A stretch of DNA of 64,000 nt from Schauerella fraxinea (GCA_030849965.1 JAVDKL010000002.1:744001-808000), one strand, 5' to 3'. Counted from the first letter of the stretch, positions 44,742 to 54,305 are shown. The notes: generated from the letters alone by a model not told the origin. Numbers and translations are program-made.

Positions 44742-44771
44742 GGGCGCGTTCAATCGTCATCGAACGCGCCC
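44742..44771. terminator. Strong hairpin, probable bidirectional terminator
   Basis: GGGCGCGTTC pairs with GAACGCGCCC over ten perfect bases around a ten-base loop, starting 20 bp after the autotransporter stop. It is between convergent genes. No T-run follows on the plus strand, so it may be a processing or Rho-linked terminator. Confidence 0.6.
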
Positions 44772-44797
44772 CGGTGTTTGCACCAAGGACCACCGAC

Positions 44798-44962
44798 TCA
44801 CGGCATTTCCAAAGAAAAAAGCGCCGTGAAATACCAGGCGATGAAAATCGAGCTCAGTGCTGCAATCGCAACGCTCAACCTGCGCTCGGTTCCGCGCGTA
44901 CGCCACGCCAGGATCAACGCCAACACGGTGATGACAGGCATAAGAAGAAAGAAAATCGGCAT
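44798..44962 (-). CDS. 54-residue membrane protein
   Basis: A short gene not obvious by length. It starts MPIFFLLMPVITVLALILAW, a hydrophobic helix, then RTRGTERRLSVA and a second helix (SVAIAALSSIFIAWYFTALF), ending SLEMP. Two membrane segments with a basic loop between them are clearly coding. AAAGAG stands before the ATG. It lies 45 bp downstream of the esterase gene on the same strand, so it may share that transcript. Function unknown. Confidence 0.65.
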   Translation of the reverse strand: MPIFFLLMPVITVLALILAWRTRGTERRLSVAIAALSSIFIAWYFTALFSLEMP

Positions 44963-45007
44963 GGGTGCTCTTTATCGATTGCTCGTGTTCTACGAGGCCT
45001 TAGCGCC

Positions 45008-45997
45008 TCAAGGCCGCGGCAACGACGCCCAGCGCACGACCGCCGGCATCATCGCTGACGCTGTCGTCATGTGATCCTGGTTCGATAGTTCCACGTAGCG
45101 CAACGCGTCGCCCGTCAAACCGGCACGCATCAGCGCATCGCGCGCGTTGCGTGCACCGTCGAGCATTTCGGCTGAGCCCGCAGGGAAACCCGGCCATTCT
45201 TCCGTCGCCATTGCCAGCATCACTTCGGCCTTGCCCGGTTTAAGCGCGGCCAGGTCTTTCAATATGCGGCTGTCGTCCCACCAGACGGCTGGGCTCAACG
45301 ATACATAGCGTTGGAAGGATTGCGGTTGGGTGGCCAGTGCGTGCAGCACGTAATAGCCGCCCAGCGAATGGCCGGCCAGCGTTTGACGCTCAGCGTTGAC
45401 ACGATATTTCGCGGCGAGGGCAGGCCGCAGCGCATTGACGAGGAAGTTCGTGAAGGCGTCCGCGCCACCCGGCTTCGGGCCGCGCAGGCGTTCCAGCGAC
45501 GCCGGATTGATCGCGGACGGCACGAAATCCCAGGTGCGTCGTTCGCCGTTGATGGGCTCGTCACCTGGGTAGGCCACACCCACGACAAGGGTGGGGGCAG
45601 CGTCAGTCAGCTTGCCCTTTTCGGGTATGAGGGGAAACTGACGCAGCAGGCCGATGGCGTCTGCCGCCGCGCCGAAGTAGGCATTGGCGTCGAGCAAGGT
45701 CAACACCCCATAGCCTTCGGGAGGCGGCTCGCCGGAAGGCACGGACACGAAAATGCGGTAATCGCGGCCTTCGCGTGAGGTGAGGGTGAACTCGCGCGTG
45801 TGCGGGAGTAATGCTGTATCGCTTGTGGGCATCAAGGTGTGCACCGATGCAGGCGAAGAGGCCGGAGCACCCACCGAATTGGCGCTGACAGCCGCGGCGG
45901 TGGGAGCGGGTACGGAGGCGGCATGCACGGAAGCGCTGATGACCATCGCGGCCAGTAGACTCGAACCGGCGAGCCGGCGATATGCATTACTCATCAT
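45008..45997 (-). CDS. Exported alpha/beta-hydrolase esterase (siderophore-esterase-like)
   Basis: A 329-residue protein. A signal peptide ends near VHAAS (about 25), then an esterase-D/IroE-type alpha/beta hydrolase: VLTLLDANAYFGAAADA, nucleophile AGHSLGGYYV, YVSLSPAVWWDDSRIL and a final His in NQDHMTT. IroE/Fes-like enzymes cleave catecholate siderophores; the nearby TonB receptor operon makes this plausible, but acyl-ester substrates in general are possible. Confidence 0.8.
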   Translation of the reverse strand: MMSNAYRRLAGSSLLAAMVISASVHAASVPAPTAAAVSANSVGAPASSPASVHTLMPTSDTALLPHTREFTLTSREGRDYRIFVSVPSGEPPPEGYGVLTLLDANAYFGAAADAIGLLRQFPLIPEKGKLTDAAPTLVVGVAYPGDEPINGERRTWDFVPSAINPASLERLRGPKPGGADAFTNFLVNALRPALAAKYRVNAERQTLAGHSLGGYYVLHALATQPQSFQRYVSLSPAVWWDDSRILKDLAALKPGKAEVMLAMATEEWPGFPAGSAEMLDGARNARDALMRAGLTGDALRYVELSNQDHMTTASAMMPAVVRWASLPRP

Positions 45998-46200
45998 GGA
46001 GCGGTTTTCCTGATTTTGGGAGCGTAGCGCGATGATTTGGATAGATCACAACGGCGAACACGCGGACGATTTTGCCATGCTGTGCGCTGATCGTATGCAT
46101 CAGCAGCGTTAGCGTAACGTGAGGTTGGGGTCCCGAGTTACCGCTTTGACCCTATCCTCAGATGTGGCAAGCGATATGGCATTCGGATTGTTTCGTCTGA

Positions 46201-46596
46201 CTAGCCTGAGCTTTTAGGCCAGTGCCGCGGTCTGATGGAAAATTCAACGTTGCCGCCGCAGCCCACGATGGCAATCCACACGTCCATTACGTTATCTCGG
46301 GTGGAAACCATAGTGAATGGGACGCCCCACAGGCTTGATGATGGGGTGTACGTCACCTCATCTCGTTTGAACTGATGGGTACGAAAAAAAGAATCCGCTT
46401 GTTCTTTTGACGTCCAAAAGTACTTGGACTTCCACTTCCAATAGTCGATCACGGTTTGTTCAAGTTGCTCGATTGTGCGGTCGGGGCATTGAACAACGCC
46501 GATGTTCTTTCGATGCCTGTCCTCATCCCACCAAAGTAAGGCGACGATGAGGCCAAGCACGAAAAACGTGATCGCCGATTTGCTAAAACTGGACAT
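46201..46596 (-). CDS. Hypothetical single-pass membrane protein
   Basis: A 131-residue protein with one N-terminal membrane helix (about 7-23, SAITFFVLGLIVALLWW) and a soluble domain facing the periplasm. It has two cysteines (VQCPDR and VGCGG) and no family I recognise. Alone, with about 200 bp of empty sequence after it. Confidence 0.6.
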   Translation of the reverse strand: MSSFSKSAITFFVLGLIVALLWWDEDRHRKNIGVVQCPDRTIEQLEQTVIDYWKWKSKYFWTSKEQADSFFRTHQFKRDEVTYTPSSSLWGVPFTMVSTRDNVMDVWIAIVGCGGNVEFSIRPRHWPKSSG

Positions 46597-46843
46597 GAAT
46601 GACTCGATACCGCATGGAGAATGACGCGCCTGTATGGAGACGGGATCGAAGCCGTCTGAATTATTGAGTGTGCTGCTCGATGCAGGGAGCGCCGTGTAAG
46701 CGGCAAAACAACGGGCTCGAAGCTGCCGTAATTTGAACGTATCCGACGAAGCAGGCTAGGCACACATTACATACCGAAACACACATCCCATTCAGGGATT
46801 GGTAAGGTTTTCCGAGTTCAACCATCCAGTCGGAGTGTGTTGT

Positions 46844-47293
46844 ATGAGAAGAATCCTATCTTCTATTGTGGTCGGCAGTCTGACCTTCGTTGCATTTTCT
46901 TCGAGTGCTCAGTACGACGCAGGCGCCACGCAGATGCTCGGGCAGGGCATGGGTTTTGGCGCGTATAGCTCCACGACCTATCGCAACAGTATCGAGGCGA
47001 CCAAAGGCAAGAGCGACAGGGGATCGACCAAGGCAAAGCTTGAGGACAGCGCAGGCGCCAAATCAGAAAAGGGCAAGGCGAAAACCAGCGAGCCCGCACT
47101 GCGAAGCCAGGCCGATGTCGACCGCTACATGAACGCCCGCATGGCCTATCACGCGCGCGCTCTTCAACCCGAATACAAACGCCGCGCCGCGCGCGACGGT
47201 CAGGCATCTGCCGACAAATGGATCCGCGCCAGGGGTGAGGAGCTCGGCAAAATGGAAGGCGAGAAGGCGCGCAAGCTTGTGGTGCGGGATTAG
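46844..47293 (+). CDS. Hypothetical exported basic protein
   Basis: A 149-residue protein with a signal peptide (MRRILSSIVVGSLTFVAFSS, cut near SSAQ) and a Lys/Ala-rich mature part: a Gly/Ser segment (MLGQGMGFGAYSSTTYRN), a charged stretch and an alpha-helical end (SQADVDRYMNARMAYHARA; KMEGEKARKLVV). ATG at 46844 is preferred since GGAG lies eight bases before it; upstream Met codons add a non-signal leader. No family recognised. Confidence 0.65.
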   Translation: MRRILSSIVVGSLTFVAFSSSAQYDAGATQMLGQGMGFGAYSSTTYRNSIEATKGKSDRGSTKAKLEDSAGAKSEKGKAKTSEPALRSQADVDRYMNARMAYHARALQPEYKRRAARDGQASADKWIRARGEELGKMEGEKARKLVVRD

Positions 47294-47340
47294 TTGACTG
47301 TGGGTGCCGGAGGCAGCGTGGTGATAAGCACCCGCGGGGC

Positions 47341-47748
47341 CAGGGGGCCGTCGGCGGCTCGATTTTCTTATGCCAGTCCAACGCAATCGACGCACTCAAA
47401 TTGAACGTGGATGGCAGTGACCAGTTCGTGATGGCGCTTTCGCCCATGCTCGAAATCGGCGGTCGACGCGCGCTCGATAATGGTGCCGAAATGCGCCCCT
47501 ATGCGTATGCCGGTGTGTCGTTCCTGTCGCGAGACGAATTCAAGGTCAACACGCGGCTCGCCGGCGCACCCGCCGGCAGCGGCTCGTTCCGCACCTCGCT
47601 GAAAACCGACAACGTGATCGGTCGTCTGGGTGGCGGTATTCAGCTCTTCACGGCTAAGGGCTGGAGCTTCAAGGTGGAATACGACGGCGAGTTTGGTTCA
47701 AACCTCCAAAGCCACGCGGGTTCGCTCAAGGCGATGATGCCGTTTTGA
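47341..47748 (+). pseudogene. Autotransporter beta-barrel remnant
   Basis: A frame with no start and no passenger reads GGSIFLCQSNAIDALKLNVD, then QFVMALSPMLEIGGRR, AEMRPYAYAGVSFLS, GGGIQLFTAKGWSFKVEYDG and ends KAMMPF, the signature end of an autotransporter barrel (terminal Phe, alternating aromatic strands). Only the last third of a barrel remains, so it is a relic or a recombination remnant. A signal-peptide gene just upstream at 46844-47293 is not in frame with it. Confidence 0.7.
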
Positions 47749-48109
47749 AGATGTCGGGACAGGTGCGCAGGATCTCGTGCTCGACGATCTGCAGCGCCTG
47801 TCGCCAGGGCACTTCGTCTTCGCTCACCGGCCATGTGGCGTGACCCAGGAAACGCTCGGGCTGTCGCAGCTTGAACAGAAAATCGATGAGGAAGGTGCTG
47901 ACGGATTTACGAACTGCCTTCTCGCACGTCCCCCAACCGTCGGCATTGGAGGCGCGCAACTGCATGAGAAAACGCAGCGCCAGATACTCGACATGACGCG
48001 GGCGCTCGGGATGGGCCCACACGCCGCCGTCCTTGAGCCACTGTTTTTCTTCCAGCAGGACGAACAGCAGCCGAACTGCCTTGTCACTGTCTACGATGCA
48101 ATGCGCCAT
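47726..48109 (-). CDS. Hypothetical protein
   Basis: A 127-residue soluble, helical protein (AHCIVDSDKAVRLLFVLLEE, RHVEYLALRFLMQLRAS, KAVRKSVSTFLIDFLFKLRQ). I do not recognise the family. It overlaps the autotransporter remnant by 23 bp, tail to tail, and follows the DUF3649 gene by 27 bp on the same strand, so it may be the last gene of the iron operon. Confidence 0.6.
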   Translation of the reverse strand: MAHCIVDSDKAVRLLFVLLEEKQWLKDGGVWAHPERPRHVEYLALRFLMQLRASNADGWGTCEKAVRKSVSTFLIDFLFKLRQPERFLGHATWPVSEDEVPWRQALQIVEHEILRTCPDIFKTASSP

Positions 48110-48136
48110 GATCGATGGTGTTCTTTTTTTCGCGAC

Positions 48137-48457
48137 CTAAGCCGGTTGAAAGCCGTTCAATAAATAGACCACGACCAGGCAGCCACATCCGATCGTCGCT
48201 TGCATCGCCCACACCGCCGCCAGACGTTTGATCGCGAACACCCACACCGCCACGCCGGCGTAGATCGCAAAGCTGAGCATCGAAGCGATCAGAACGCTGT
48301 TCGCCCGCGAGACACCGATAGCGCTGACCAAGAGGAGGGTGAGCGCTGTTGAGATCAGCGCGCTCAACGCATAGCCGCCGACGACGGCCGCCAGGACGCG
48401 ACTGAAGATGGCCAGGCGATATCGCCCTGAGCGGGGCGCCGGGGGTGCGCGTGTCAT
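48137..48457 (-). CDS. DUF3649 iron-uptake-associated membrane protein
   Basis: A 106-residue inner-membrane protein with three hydrophobic helices (FSRVLAAVVGGYALSALIST, LLVSAIGVSRANSVLIAS, AVWAMQATIGCGCLVVVYLL). DUF3649 proteins usually accompany PepSY-type proteins and TonB receptors. Its ATG overlaps the stop of the PepSY gene by 4 bp, so the two are translationally coupled. Confidence 0.82.
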   Translation of the reverse strand: MTRAPPAPRSGRYRLAIFSRVLAAVVGGYALSALISTALTLLLVSAIGVSRANSVLIASMLSFAIYAGVAVWVFAIKRLAAVWAMQATIGCGCLVVVYLLNGFQPA

Positions 48458-50079
48458 GGCATGGATCCCTGGCCGCTGCGGCCCGCCGCGCGTCGTACCT
48501 GCGGTATGTTGCGCGATGCCGATCGAATGCGCCACGCGGCCCAGGCGAGCGCGGCACCCAAGCCGAGAGAAACCAATTCGACGCCGGCACGCTGCAAATC
48601 CATCATCATGATGTATTGCCCCAGATGCTGCCCGGTGGTGATCAGATTGAGCAGCGGCAAGGCCAGACAAAGCAGCGCCGCCAATCCGAGCAGCTCCACC
48701 CATGCCCGTTGCGGCTTGCGCCATAACGCATACAGCGACGTCGCAAGCCAGACGAGCATGGAGCCGCGGATCTCCCACGCCGAACGGTCGATCATGGTGA
48801 CGGGCAATAGGCGATTGACGTAGAAGTAGGCAATACAGGCAACGACGATGCCCGCAATCGCTGCAATATTGAGCGAATCGATCGTGCGGTAGACGACAGA
48901 CGTGGCGTGGCCGAATTCGTTAGCGCTTTTCTTGCGCCGCTTGCTTGTGAACAGAATCGCGCCAGTGGCGATCATCAGCGTGCCGAGCAGCCCGCAGAAG
49001 AAGTACAGCCATCGCATGCCCCAACCGCCGAAGCGTGCGAAATGCAGCGACTCCATGGCGGCATGAATGTCTTCCGCCGCAAAAGGTGCATCTACGTCCG
49101 GGCGCTGCATCTTGAGCACGGTACCCGTCGCACCGTCGAACAGCACCGACGCGACGGGGCTCAACACCCCACCAGATGGTGCTGCGGGATCGATTCGTCC
49201 GATGACTCTGACGGTGACGCCCACTTGGCCGGGCTGCTCCACAATCATCATGCGTGTGGGCTGCCGGGTAAGCGCTTCAGCTTCACGCTGGAGCGAGGCG
49301 ACATCCTGGAGGCGCGTCGCCGTGGCGGGCGGGGGGCGCGAGCGCGCTGGATCGACGTCATGCGTGAGTTCGGTTTGAAATTGGCGGTAGGCCGAAGGGT
49401 CAGTGCCGTAGGCGGACTGAAGCGGCCAGGTCATGTAGCCCGTGTAGAAAATCGCCAGGCCCGTATACACGATCATGAAAAGGAACGGTAAGGGCAAAAC
49501 GGCGCTTACGTTGTGGGCATCCATCCACGATCGTTGCCCTTTGCCTGGGCGGAACGTAAAGAAATCCACGAAAATTCGGCGATGAACGACAACACCCGAT
49601 ATCAGAGCGACCAGCATGCACATCGATATCCAGCCGACAATCCAGTAACCGATCGTGGGCACGTGGAGCATGTAGTGGAACAACACGAAGTGGCGGCCGC
49701 CCTCTGTTTTTCGTCCCCAGGGTTCGGTTTGAATGACGCCGGTCAAAGGGTGGACCGTACGGTGTTCGGTGGTGGCGCCTGCCCGCCAGGCCAATTGCAT
49801 GGCGTCGTCCGGCCCGAGCGGCATGACGATGCGCCAGAAACGCGCGTTCGGTGCCTGCTCGCTCAAGTACGCCGTCGCGCGCGCCAGTGAGCGGGGGGCG
49901 TCGCCCAGTGTGGACTGCGCGGGCGCGGCGAGCACCGGCTTGGCCTCCATCCAGCGTGTGATCGGCTCACGAAACACACTCAGCGTACCGGTCAGGAATA
50001 TCGCGCACAGCAACCATCCACACGTGAGCCCGCACCATGTGTGCAGCCACGACATCGACTGTCGAAATCCCTCTTTCAT
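48454..50079 (-). CDS. PepSY-associated TM protein, iron-uptake type
   Basis: A 541-residue inner-membrane protein. It begins with a hydrophobic segment (SWLHTWCGLTCGWLLCAIFLTG), carries PepSY domains in periplasmic loops and about five further membrane helices (YWIVGWISMCMLVALISGVV, WLYFFCGLLGTLMIATGAIL). Members of this group with TonB receptors reduce or release ferric siderophores; conserved histidines (HTW, HYML, HNVS) could bind heme. Coupled to DUF3649 downstream; the receptor gene is upstream. Confidence 0.9.
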   Translation of the reverse strand: MKEGFRQSMSWLHTWCGLTCGWLLCAIFLTGTLSVFREPITRWMEAKPVLAAPAQSTLGDAPRSLARATAYLSEQAPNARFWRIVMPLGPDDAMQLAWRAGATTEHRTVHPLTGVIQTEPWGRKTEGGRHFVLFHYMLHVPTIGYWIVGWISMCMLVALISGVVVHRRIFVDFFTFRPGKGQRSWMDAHNVSAVLPLPFLFMIVYTGLAIFYTGYMTWPLQSAYGTDPSAYRQFQTELTHDVDPARSRPPPATATRLQDVASLQREAEALTRQPTRMMIVEQPGQVGVTVRVIGRIDPAAPSGGVLSPVASVLFDGATGTVLKMQRPDVDAPFAAEDIHAAMESLHFARFGGWGMRWLYFFCGLLGTLMIATGAILFTSKRRKKSANEFGHATSVVYRTIDSLNIAAIAGIVVACIAYFYVNRLLPVTMIDRSAWEIRGSMLVWLATSLYALWRKPQRAWVELLGLAALLCLALPLLNLITTGQHLGQYIMMMDLQRAGVELVSLGLGAALAWAAWRIRSASRNIPQVRRAAGRSGQGSMP

Positions 50080-50125
50080 ATGATGGGCGCGTAGAACCGA
50101 TAGGGCGCAGACACGAGCGCTTGCA

Positions 50126-52615
50126 TCAGAACGTGCCGCGCAGTGTCACCATCACGTTACGCGGATCGCCGTAAAAGTTGCCGGCCACGAGATTCGCCAG
50201 CGAGCTGTAGTACGTTTTGTCGAACACATTGTTGACGTTGACGGTAGTCGCCCAATTGCGATTGATCTGGTATTTCGCATACGCATTCCAGACCGACCGG
50301 CCGCCCATGTTTGCGCGTTGGCCGCTCACTTCGCGATAGCTCGCGCTCTGCGCGTTCACACCGCCGCCGAGGGTGAAATCTTGCAGATCGCCGGGTAGCT
50401 GATAGGTGGACCACAGACGAAAGATATGTTTGGGCGTGTAGGTATTGAAAGACATCCCCTCGCTGCTCACATCCTTCACGTACTTGGTTTGATTGAACGT
50501 GTAGCCGGCAAAGACATTCCATCCGCGCGCCACCTTGCCACTGATTTCGGCGTCGAAACCCTGGCTGCGGACTTCGCCCGTGTCGGTATAGCAGTAATAG
50601 TCGGCGCGGCAGGTGGGGCTGGTATTGAAATCCGCTTGCGCACGATTCTTCTGGTTGATGCGGAAGGCCGCGAAAGACGCATTCAATCGCCCATCGAGAA
50701 GTTCGCCCTTCACACCGGCTTCGTAGTTGGTGCCTGTGATGGGTTTCAACAACGCACCGGCTTCGTTTTGTTCAGACTGCGGTTTGAAAATATCCGCGTA
50801 ACTGACATATGCCGACCACTGCGGTGTCAAGTCGTAGATCAGTCCAGCATAAGGATTGACGACGCCGTTTTCCTTGCTGTTGGTGGCACCGGTGGAAGGG
50901 CTGGCGCCCGTGGTATTCGTCTTCCAGTCGGTGTCGAACCAACTGACGCGGGCGCCAACAATCAGCTTGAGCGGATCTGCGATCTGCAGCCGGGCGGCAT
51001 TGTAGATACCGAACTGTCGGGCATCGCCGCGGCGCGCTTCACGCGTATTGGCGTAGATCTCGGCGTCATCCGGTTCGCGGATGTTGGCGTTGTAGTGGTC
51101 GATATCGAAAACGTTGTAGTTCGTTTTGAAGCCGTACGTGGTGTTGTTGGTGGCGCGCGAATAGTTCATGCCGCTCACGATTTCATGCCGGCGGCCGAAC
51201 AGATCGACATTGCCGGTCACATAGGCGTCGATACCCGAGGTTTCAATGTCGGCGATCGAGCGGGCGGCCATCACGGCGCCCTGGCGCAGCAGCGGGCTGA
51301 CTGCGCGATTGGAACTGGCGTATTTGAGATCGTGATCTTCGTTGAAATGAACCGCCGCGACCTTGAAGGTCCAGTTGTCGTTCAGCCGGTGGGTGAGGTC
51401 GGCAAATACGCCTTGATTGCTCGTATCCTGGCGATTCCAGGTGGCGCCAAGATAGGTGGAACGTGGCAGAAAAAGATCGTCCCCATTTGTGAGTCGGGGC
51501 AGGCCGTTCAGGGTGGGGCGCCCTTTGATCTTCTCCGAACTCATGCCCACATTGACGGTGGTGGCGGCAGACAGGTCGTATTCGAGCGTGCCGTAAAACG
51601 TCGCATTGCGACGATTCACGTAATCGACGAACGAATGCTGATCCTCATAATCGACCACGCCGCGACCGCGCAAGGTGCCGGCCTCGTTCAGCACGCCGCT
51701 GGCGTCGATGAGTGCACCGTAGCGATCCCAAGAACCGCCGCGCACTTCCATGGTGAGCGCCGATGCATCCATCGGGCGTTTGCGCACCAGGTTGACGGCA
51801 CCGCTGGGATTGCCTTCACCCTGCAGCAAGCCTGCCGCACCGCGTAGCACTTCGACGCGATCGTAAATGGCCGTACCGGCATTGAAGTTGTTGGCGCGGC
51901 CATACATGCCGCGGTTGAGCGGTACGCCGTCGTACTGCACCGTGGTGAGGTCGAAGCCGCGCGAGTAAATGTAGCGTCCGCCCTGGGGGCTCTGTTGAAT
52001 GGTGATGCCGGTGGTGCTGGCCAGCGCGTCGTATACGGACGTGAGATTTTGCTCATCGAGCAGCTCGCGCGTGACGACGCTGATCGACTGCGGAATCTCC
52101 TTGAGTGCCTGTTGGCCTTTTCCGATCGTGACGGCGGGCGTGGTGTAGCTGCCGGTGCCCTCGGTGATCACACCATCGGCCAGCCCGCTTACCGTGACCG
52201 GCGCCAGCGTGGTCACGCCCGAAACGACTGCTGGGATGCGCTGCAGATGAAAGCCGTCGCCATTTGCATTGGGTACGGCTTGCAAACCCGTGCCTTGCAA
52301 GAGCGTTGCCAGCCCTTGTTCAACTGAATAACGGCCGGACAATCCCTGCGTCTGCACGTCGCGCGTCAATGCCGGTGTGAACGCGACGGTCGTGCGCGCG
52401 GCCACGCCAAATCTGCCCAGTGCCACGTCGAGCGGTGCCGGCGGAATCGAAAAGTGCACGCCGCCGCCCGGTATGGTTTGCGCCCATGTCACGCTGGGCG
52501 CGGCGATGGGCAAGGCAAGGGCCATCAACGCAGCGTAGCGCGCCACGGTGATACGGATCCGGCATTCGCGCCACTGCCATTGAGGGGCGGGTGCAGGTCG
52601 ATGGCGTTGGGCCAT
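50126..52615 (-). CDS. TonB-dependent siderophore receptor with STN domain
   Basis: An 829-residue outer-membrane receptor of the FpvA/FecA type. Order: signal region (about 15-45), STN signalling domain (about 53-125; IPPAPLDVALGRFGVAARTT, GLSGRYSVEQGLATLLQGTG), plug (about 155-290; IPQSISVVTRELLDEQNLT, IQQSPQGGRYIYSRGFD) and a 22-strand barrel ending VMVTLRGTF. The STN domain should contact the FecR-type protein encoded upstream. The substrate is a ferric siderophore; which one cannot be told. Confidence 0.94.
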   Translation of the reverse strand: MAQRHRPAPAPQWQWRECRIRITVARYAALMALALPIAAPSVTWAQTIPGGGVHFSIPPAPLDVALGRFGVAARTTVAFTPALTRDVQTQGLSGRYSVEQGLATLLQGTGLQAVPNANGDGFHLQRIPAVVSGVTTLAPVTVSGLADGVITEGTGSYTTPAVTIGKGQQALKEIPQSISVVTRELLDEQNLTSVYDALASTTGITIQQSPQGGRYIYSRGFDLTTVQYDGVPLNRGMYGRANNFNAGTAIYDRVEVLRGAAGLLQGEGNPSGAVNLVRKRPMDASALTMEVRGGSWDRYGALIDASGVLNEAGTLRGRGVVDYEDQHSFVDYVNRRNATFYGTLEYDLSAATTVNVGMSSEKIKGRPTLNGLPRLTNGDDLFLPRSTYLGATWNRQDTSNQGVFADLTHRLNDNWTFKVAAVHFNEDHDLKYASSNRAVSPLLRQGAVMAARSIADIETSGIDAYVTGNVDLFGRRHEIVSGMNYSRATNNTTYGFKTNYNVFDIDHYNANIREPDDAEIYANTREARRGDARQFGIYNAARLQIADPLKLIVGARVSWFDTDWKTNTTGASPSTGATNSKENGVVNPYAGLIYDLTPQWSAYVSYADIFKPQSEQNEAGALLKPITGTNYEAGVKGELLDGRLNASFAAFRINQKNRAQADFNTSPTCRADYYCYTDTGEVRSQGFDAEISGKVARGWNVFAGYTFNQTKYVKDVSSEGMSFNTYTPKHIFRLWSTYQLPGDLQDFTLGGGVNAQSASYREVSGQRANMGGRSVWNAYAKYQINRNWATTVNVNNVFDKTYYSSLANLVAGNFYGDPRNVMVTLRGTF

Positions 52616-52748
52616 GGGGAGTTCCTAATTCGTCTAAAAAGTGGTCAGACCGCTATCGGCTACAGGTCTGTTTCACTATGTCTAACGAACAGGAATCGAA
52701 AATCTTCGCCGGCGTTACAAAAAATGCCGCTGTTTGGTTTTGCCGGGA

Positions 52749-53771
52749 TCAGAGGGGCTCGATGTTTACCCAATAGCGGGTGCGATAGCGCAGCGAAAGA
52801 TCCAGGACGCCGGCCACGACCTGCAGCGTTTTGTCGGTATCGTCGATGCGAAACGCACCGCTGACCTCCCGATCGGCGACGCGGGCATCGCAGCGCAGGA
52901 TGCCGGCACGGTAGCGCGCCAGTTCCGTCAGAAAATCATCGAGCCGCATGCGGTTCGCCACCAGCATGCCTTGCGTCCAGGCCTGCGCGTTGCCATCCAG
53001 GGGCTGCGCCACGGGCAGCTTGCGCGGGCCAACCTCCGCCTGTTCGCCCGCTTGCAGCACGAGGGTTGGGCCGACGACGCCGGGTTGCTCCACACGTACT
53101 CGACCCTCAAACACAGCGACGCGCGTAAACGCTCGATCGGCCGCGATCTGGCGCACGACGAAACGCGTGCCCAAGGGCGTGAGCACGGCGTGGGGCGTGT
53201 TCACAAGGAACGGACGGGCGGCTGGATCGACGCCCGTCGCCACCAGTATTTCGCCGCTGCGCAGTTCGACGCGGCGCTGATGCGCGTCGTAATGCACGCG
53301 CACGACGGTGTCGGTGTTGAGCGTGAGCGATGTGCCGTCGGTGAGTGCCACCGTCCGTTGTTCGCCGGTCGCCGTACGCAGCACGGTATTGCCAGCCCAG
53401 AGATGCTCGCGCGCAGCCAAGAGGGTTAGCGCACCCACGCCCAGCCCCGCGATGCTCCATTTGAGTGCAGTGCGGCGCGAGCGTTGCTCGCAGTAACGCA
53501 AAATGGTTTGCCCGGCTGTTCCAGCGGTAAGGGGAATATCGTCTCGCACGCGAAATTCGCCGCGCATGCTCTGCATCCGCAGCCATGCCAGTTCGTGGCG
53601 AGGATCCTGCCGGCGCCAATCGGAACAGGCGGCCAGCGTAGCCGCATCGGGCGCATCGGTCGTGCGCACAAGCCATTGGGCTGCTTGCCTGATGATTGCC
53701 GCCGATGGCGGTTCGACATCGCCAGCCGAGGTGCCTATCGGCTTGGGTACAGCCGCCGTGTCGCGCATCAT
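52749..53771 (-). CDS. FecR-family anti-sigma/sensor protein
   Basis: A 340-residue protein with a cytoplasmic N-part (about 20-90, DUF4880-like; QAAQWLVRTTDAPDAATLAA), one membrane helix (about 100-118) and a periplasmic FecR domain (ATGEQRTVALTDGTSLTLNT, RRVELRSGEILVATG, FVVRQIAADRAFTRVAVFEG). It relays the receptor's signal to the ECF sigma factor. Start at 53771 overlaps the sigma stop as ATGA, so translation is coupled. Confidence 0.92.
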   Translation of the reverse strand: MMRDTAAVPKPIGTSAGDVEPPSAAIIRQAAQWLVRTTDAPDAATLAACSDWRRQDPRHELAWLRMQSMRGEFRVRDDIPLTAGTAGQTILRYCEQRSRRTALKWSIAGLGVGALTLLAAREHLWAGNTVLRTATGEQRTVALTDGTSLTLNTDTVVRVHYDAHQRRVELRSGEILVATGVDPAARPFLVNTPHAVLTPLGTRFVVRQIAADRAFTRVAVFEGRVRVEQPGVVGPTLVLQAGEQAEVGPRKLPVAQPLDGNAQAWTQGMLVANRMRLDDFLTELARYRAGILRCDARVADREVSGAFRIDDTDKTLQVVAGVLDLSLRYRTRYWVNIEPL

Positions 53772-54298
53772 GCGTACAGTGCGGCGTAGCAATGCTCCCA
53801 CGCCTTGACCATATCGCGCTGGACAGCTGCCACCGAAATGCTCAGCTCGTGCGCGATGTCGCGGTAGGGCATGCCGTCGATCTGGGCCAGAATGAACACC
53901 CGCCGAACGCGCGGCGGCAATTTTTCCATGACCTTGCAGACGGCGTTGAGCGTTTCCAGCACAAGCGCCATCGTCTCCGGGCTGGGTGCCGTGTCGTCTT
54001 CACGCATGGCCAGGGTTTCAAGATAGGCCTGTTCGATTGCTTTCTTGCGCGCCTGATCGATGAGCAAGCGCTTGGCGATCGTCGTGAGAAACCCCCGGGG
54101 CTCGTCAAGACCCGTGGCCGGCGCATGGCGCAGCAGGCGTTCGAAGGTGTCGTGCGCCAGGTCGGCCGCGTTCTCGATATTGCCGCTCAGCCGGCGCCGC
54201 AGCATCTGTACCAGCCAGCCATGATGCTCGCGATAGACACTGGCGAGCGATTCGGTGGACGAGAATTCGGCGGGCTGCACGATAGGGGGGCGACGCAT
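53768..54298 (-). CDS. FecI-like ECF sigma factor
   Basis: A 176-residue sigma factor. Region 2 is near residues 20-85 (VYREHHGWLVQMLRRRLSGN, ADLAHDTFERLLRH) and region 4 at about 120-170 (LPPRVRRVFILAQIDGMPYR, DIAHELSISVAAVQRDMVKA). It should direct transcription of the receptor gene when siderophore is present. It is the first gene of the iron operon; a Fur box lies 8 bp upstream of its start. Confidence 0.93.
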   Translation of the reverse strand: MRRPPIVQPAEFSSTESLASVYREHHGWLVQMLRRRLSGNIENAADLAHDTFERLLRHAPATGLDEPRGFLTTIAKRLLIDQARKKAIEQAYLETLAMREDDTAPSPETMALVLETLNAVCKVMEKLPPRVRRVFILAQIDGMPYRDIAHELSISVAAVQRDMVKAWEHCYAALYA

Positions 54299-54305
54299 AG
54301 ACGTT

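Noticed and set aside
50426-51847. A 473-codon open frame antisense to the TonB receptor gene
   Set aside because: It mirrors the receptor's codon pattern, has no domain, signal peptide or ribosome site, and the receptor on the other strand is certain.
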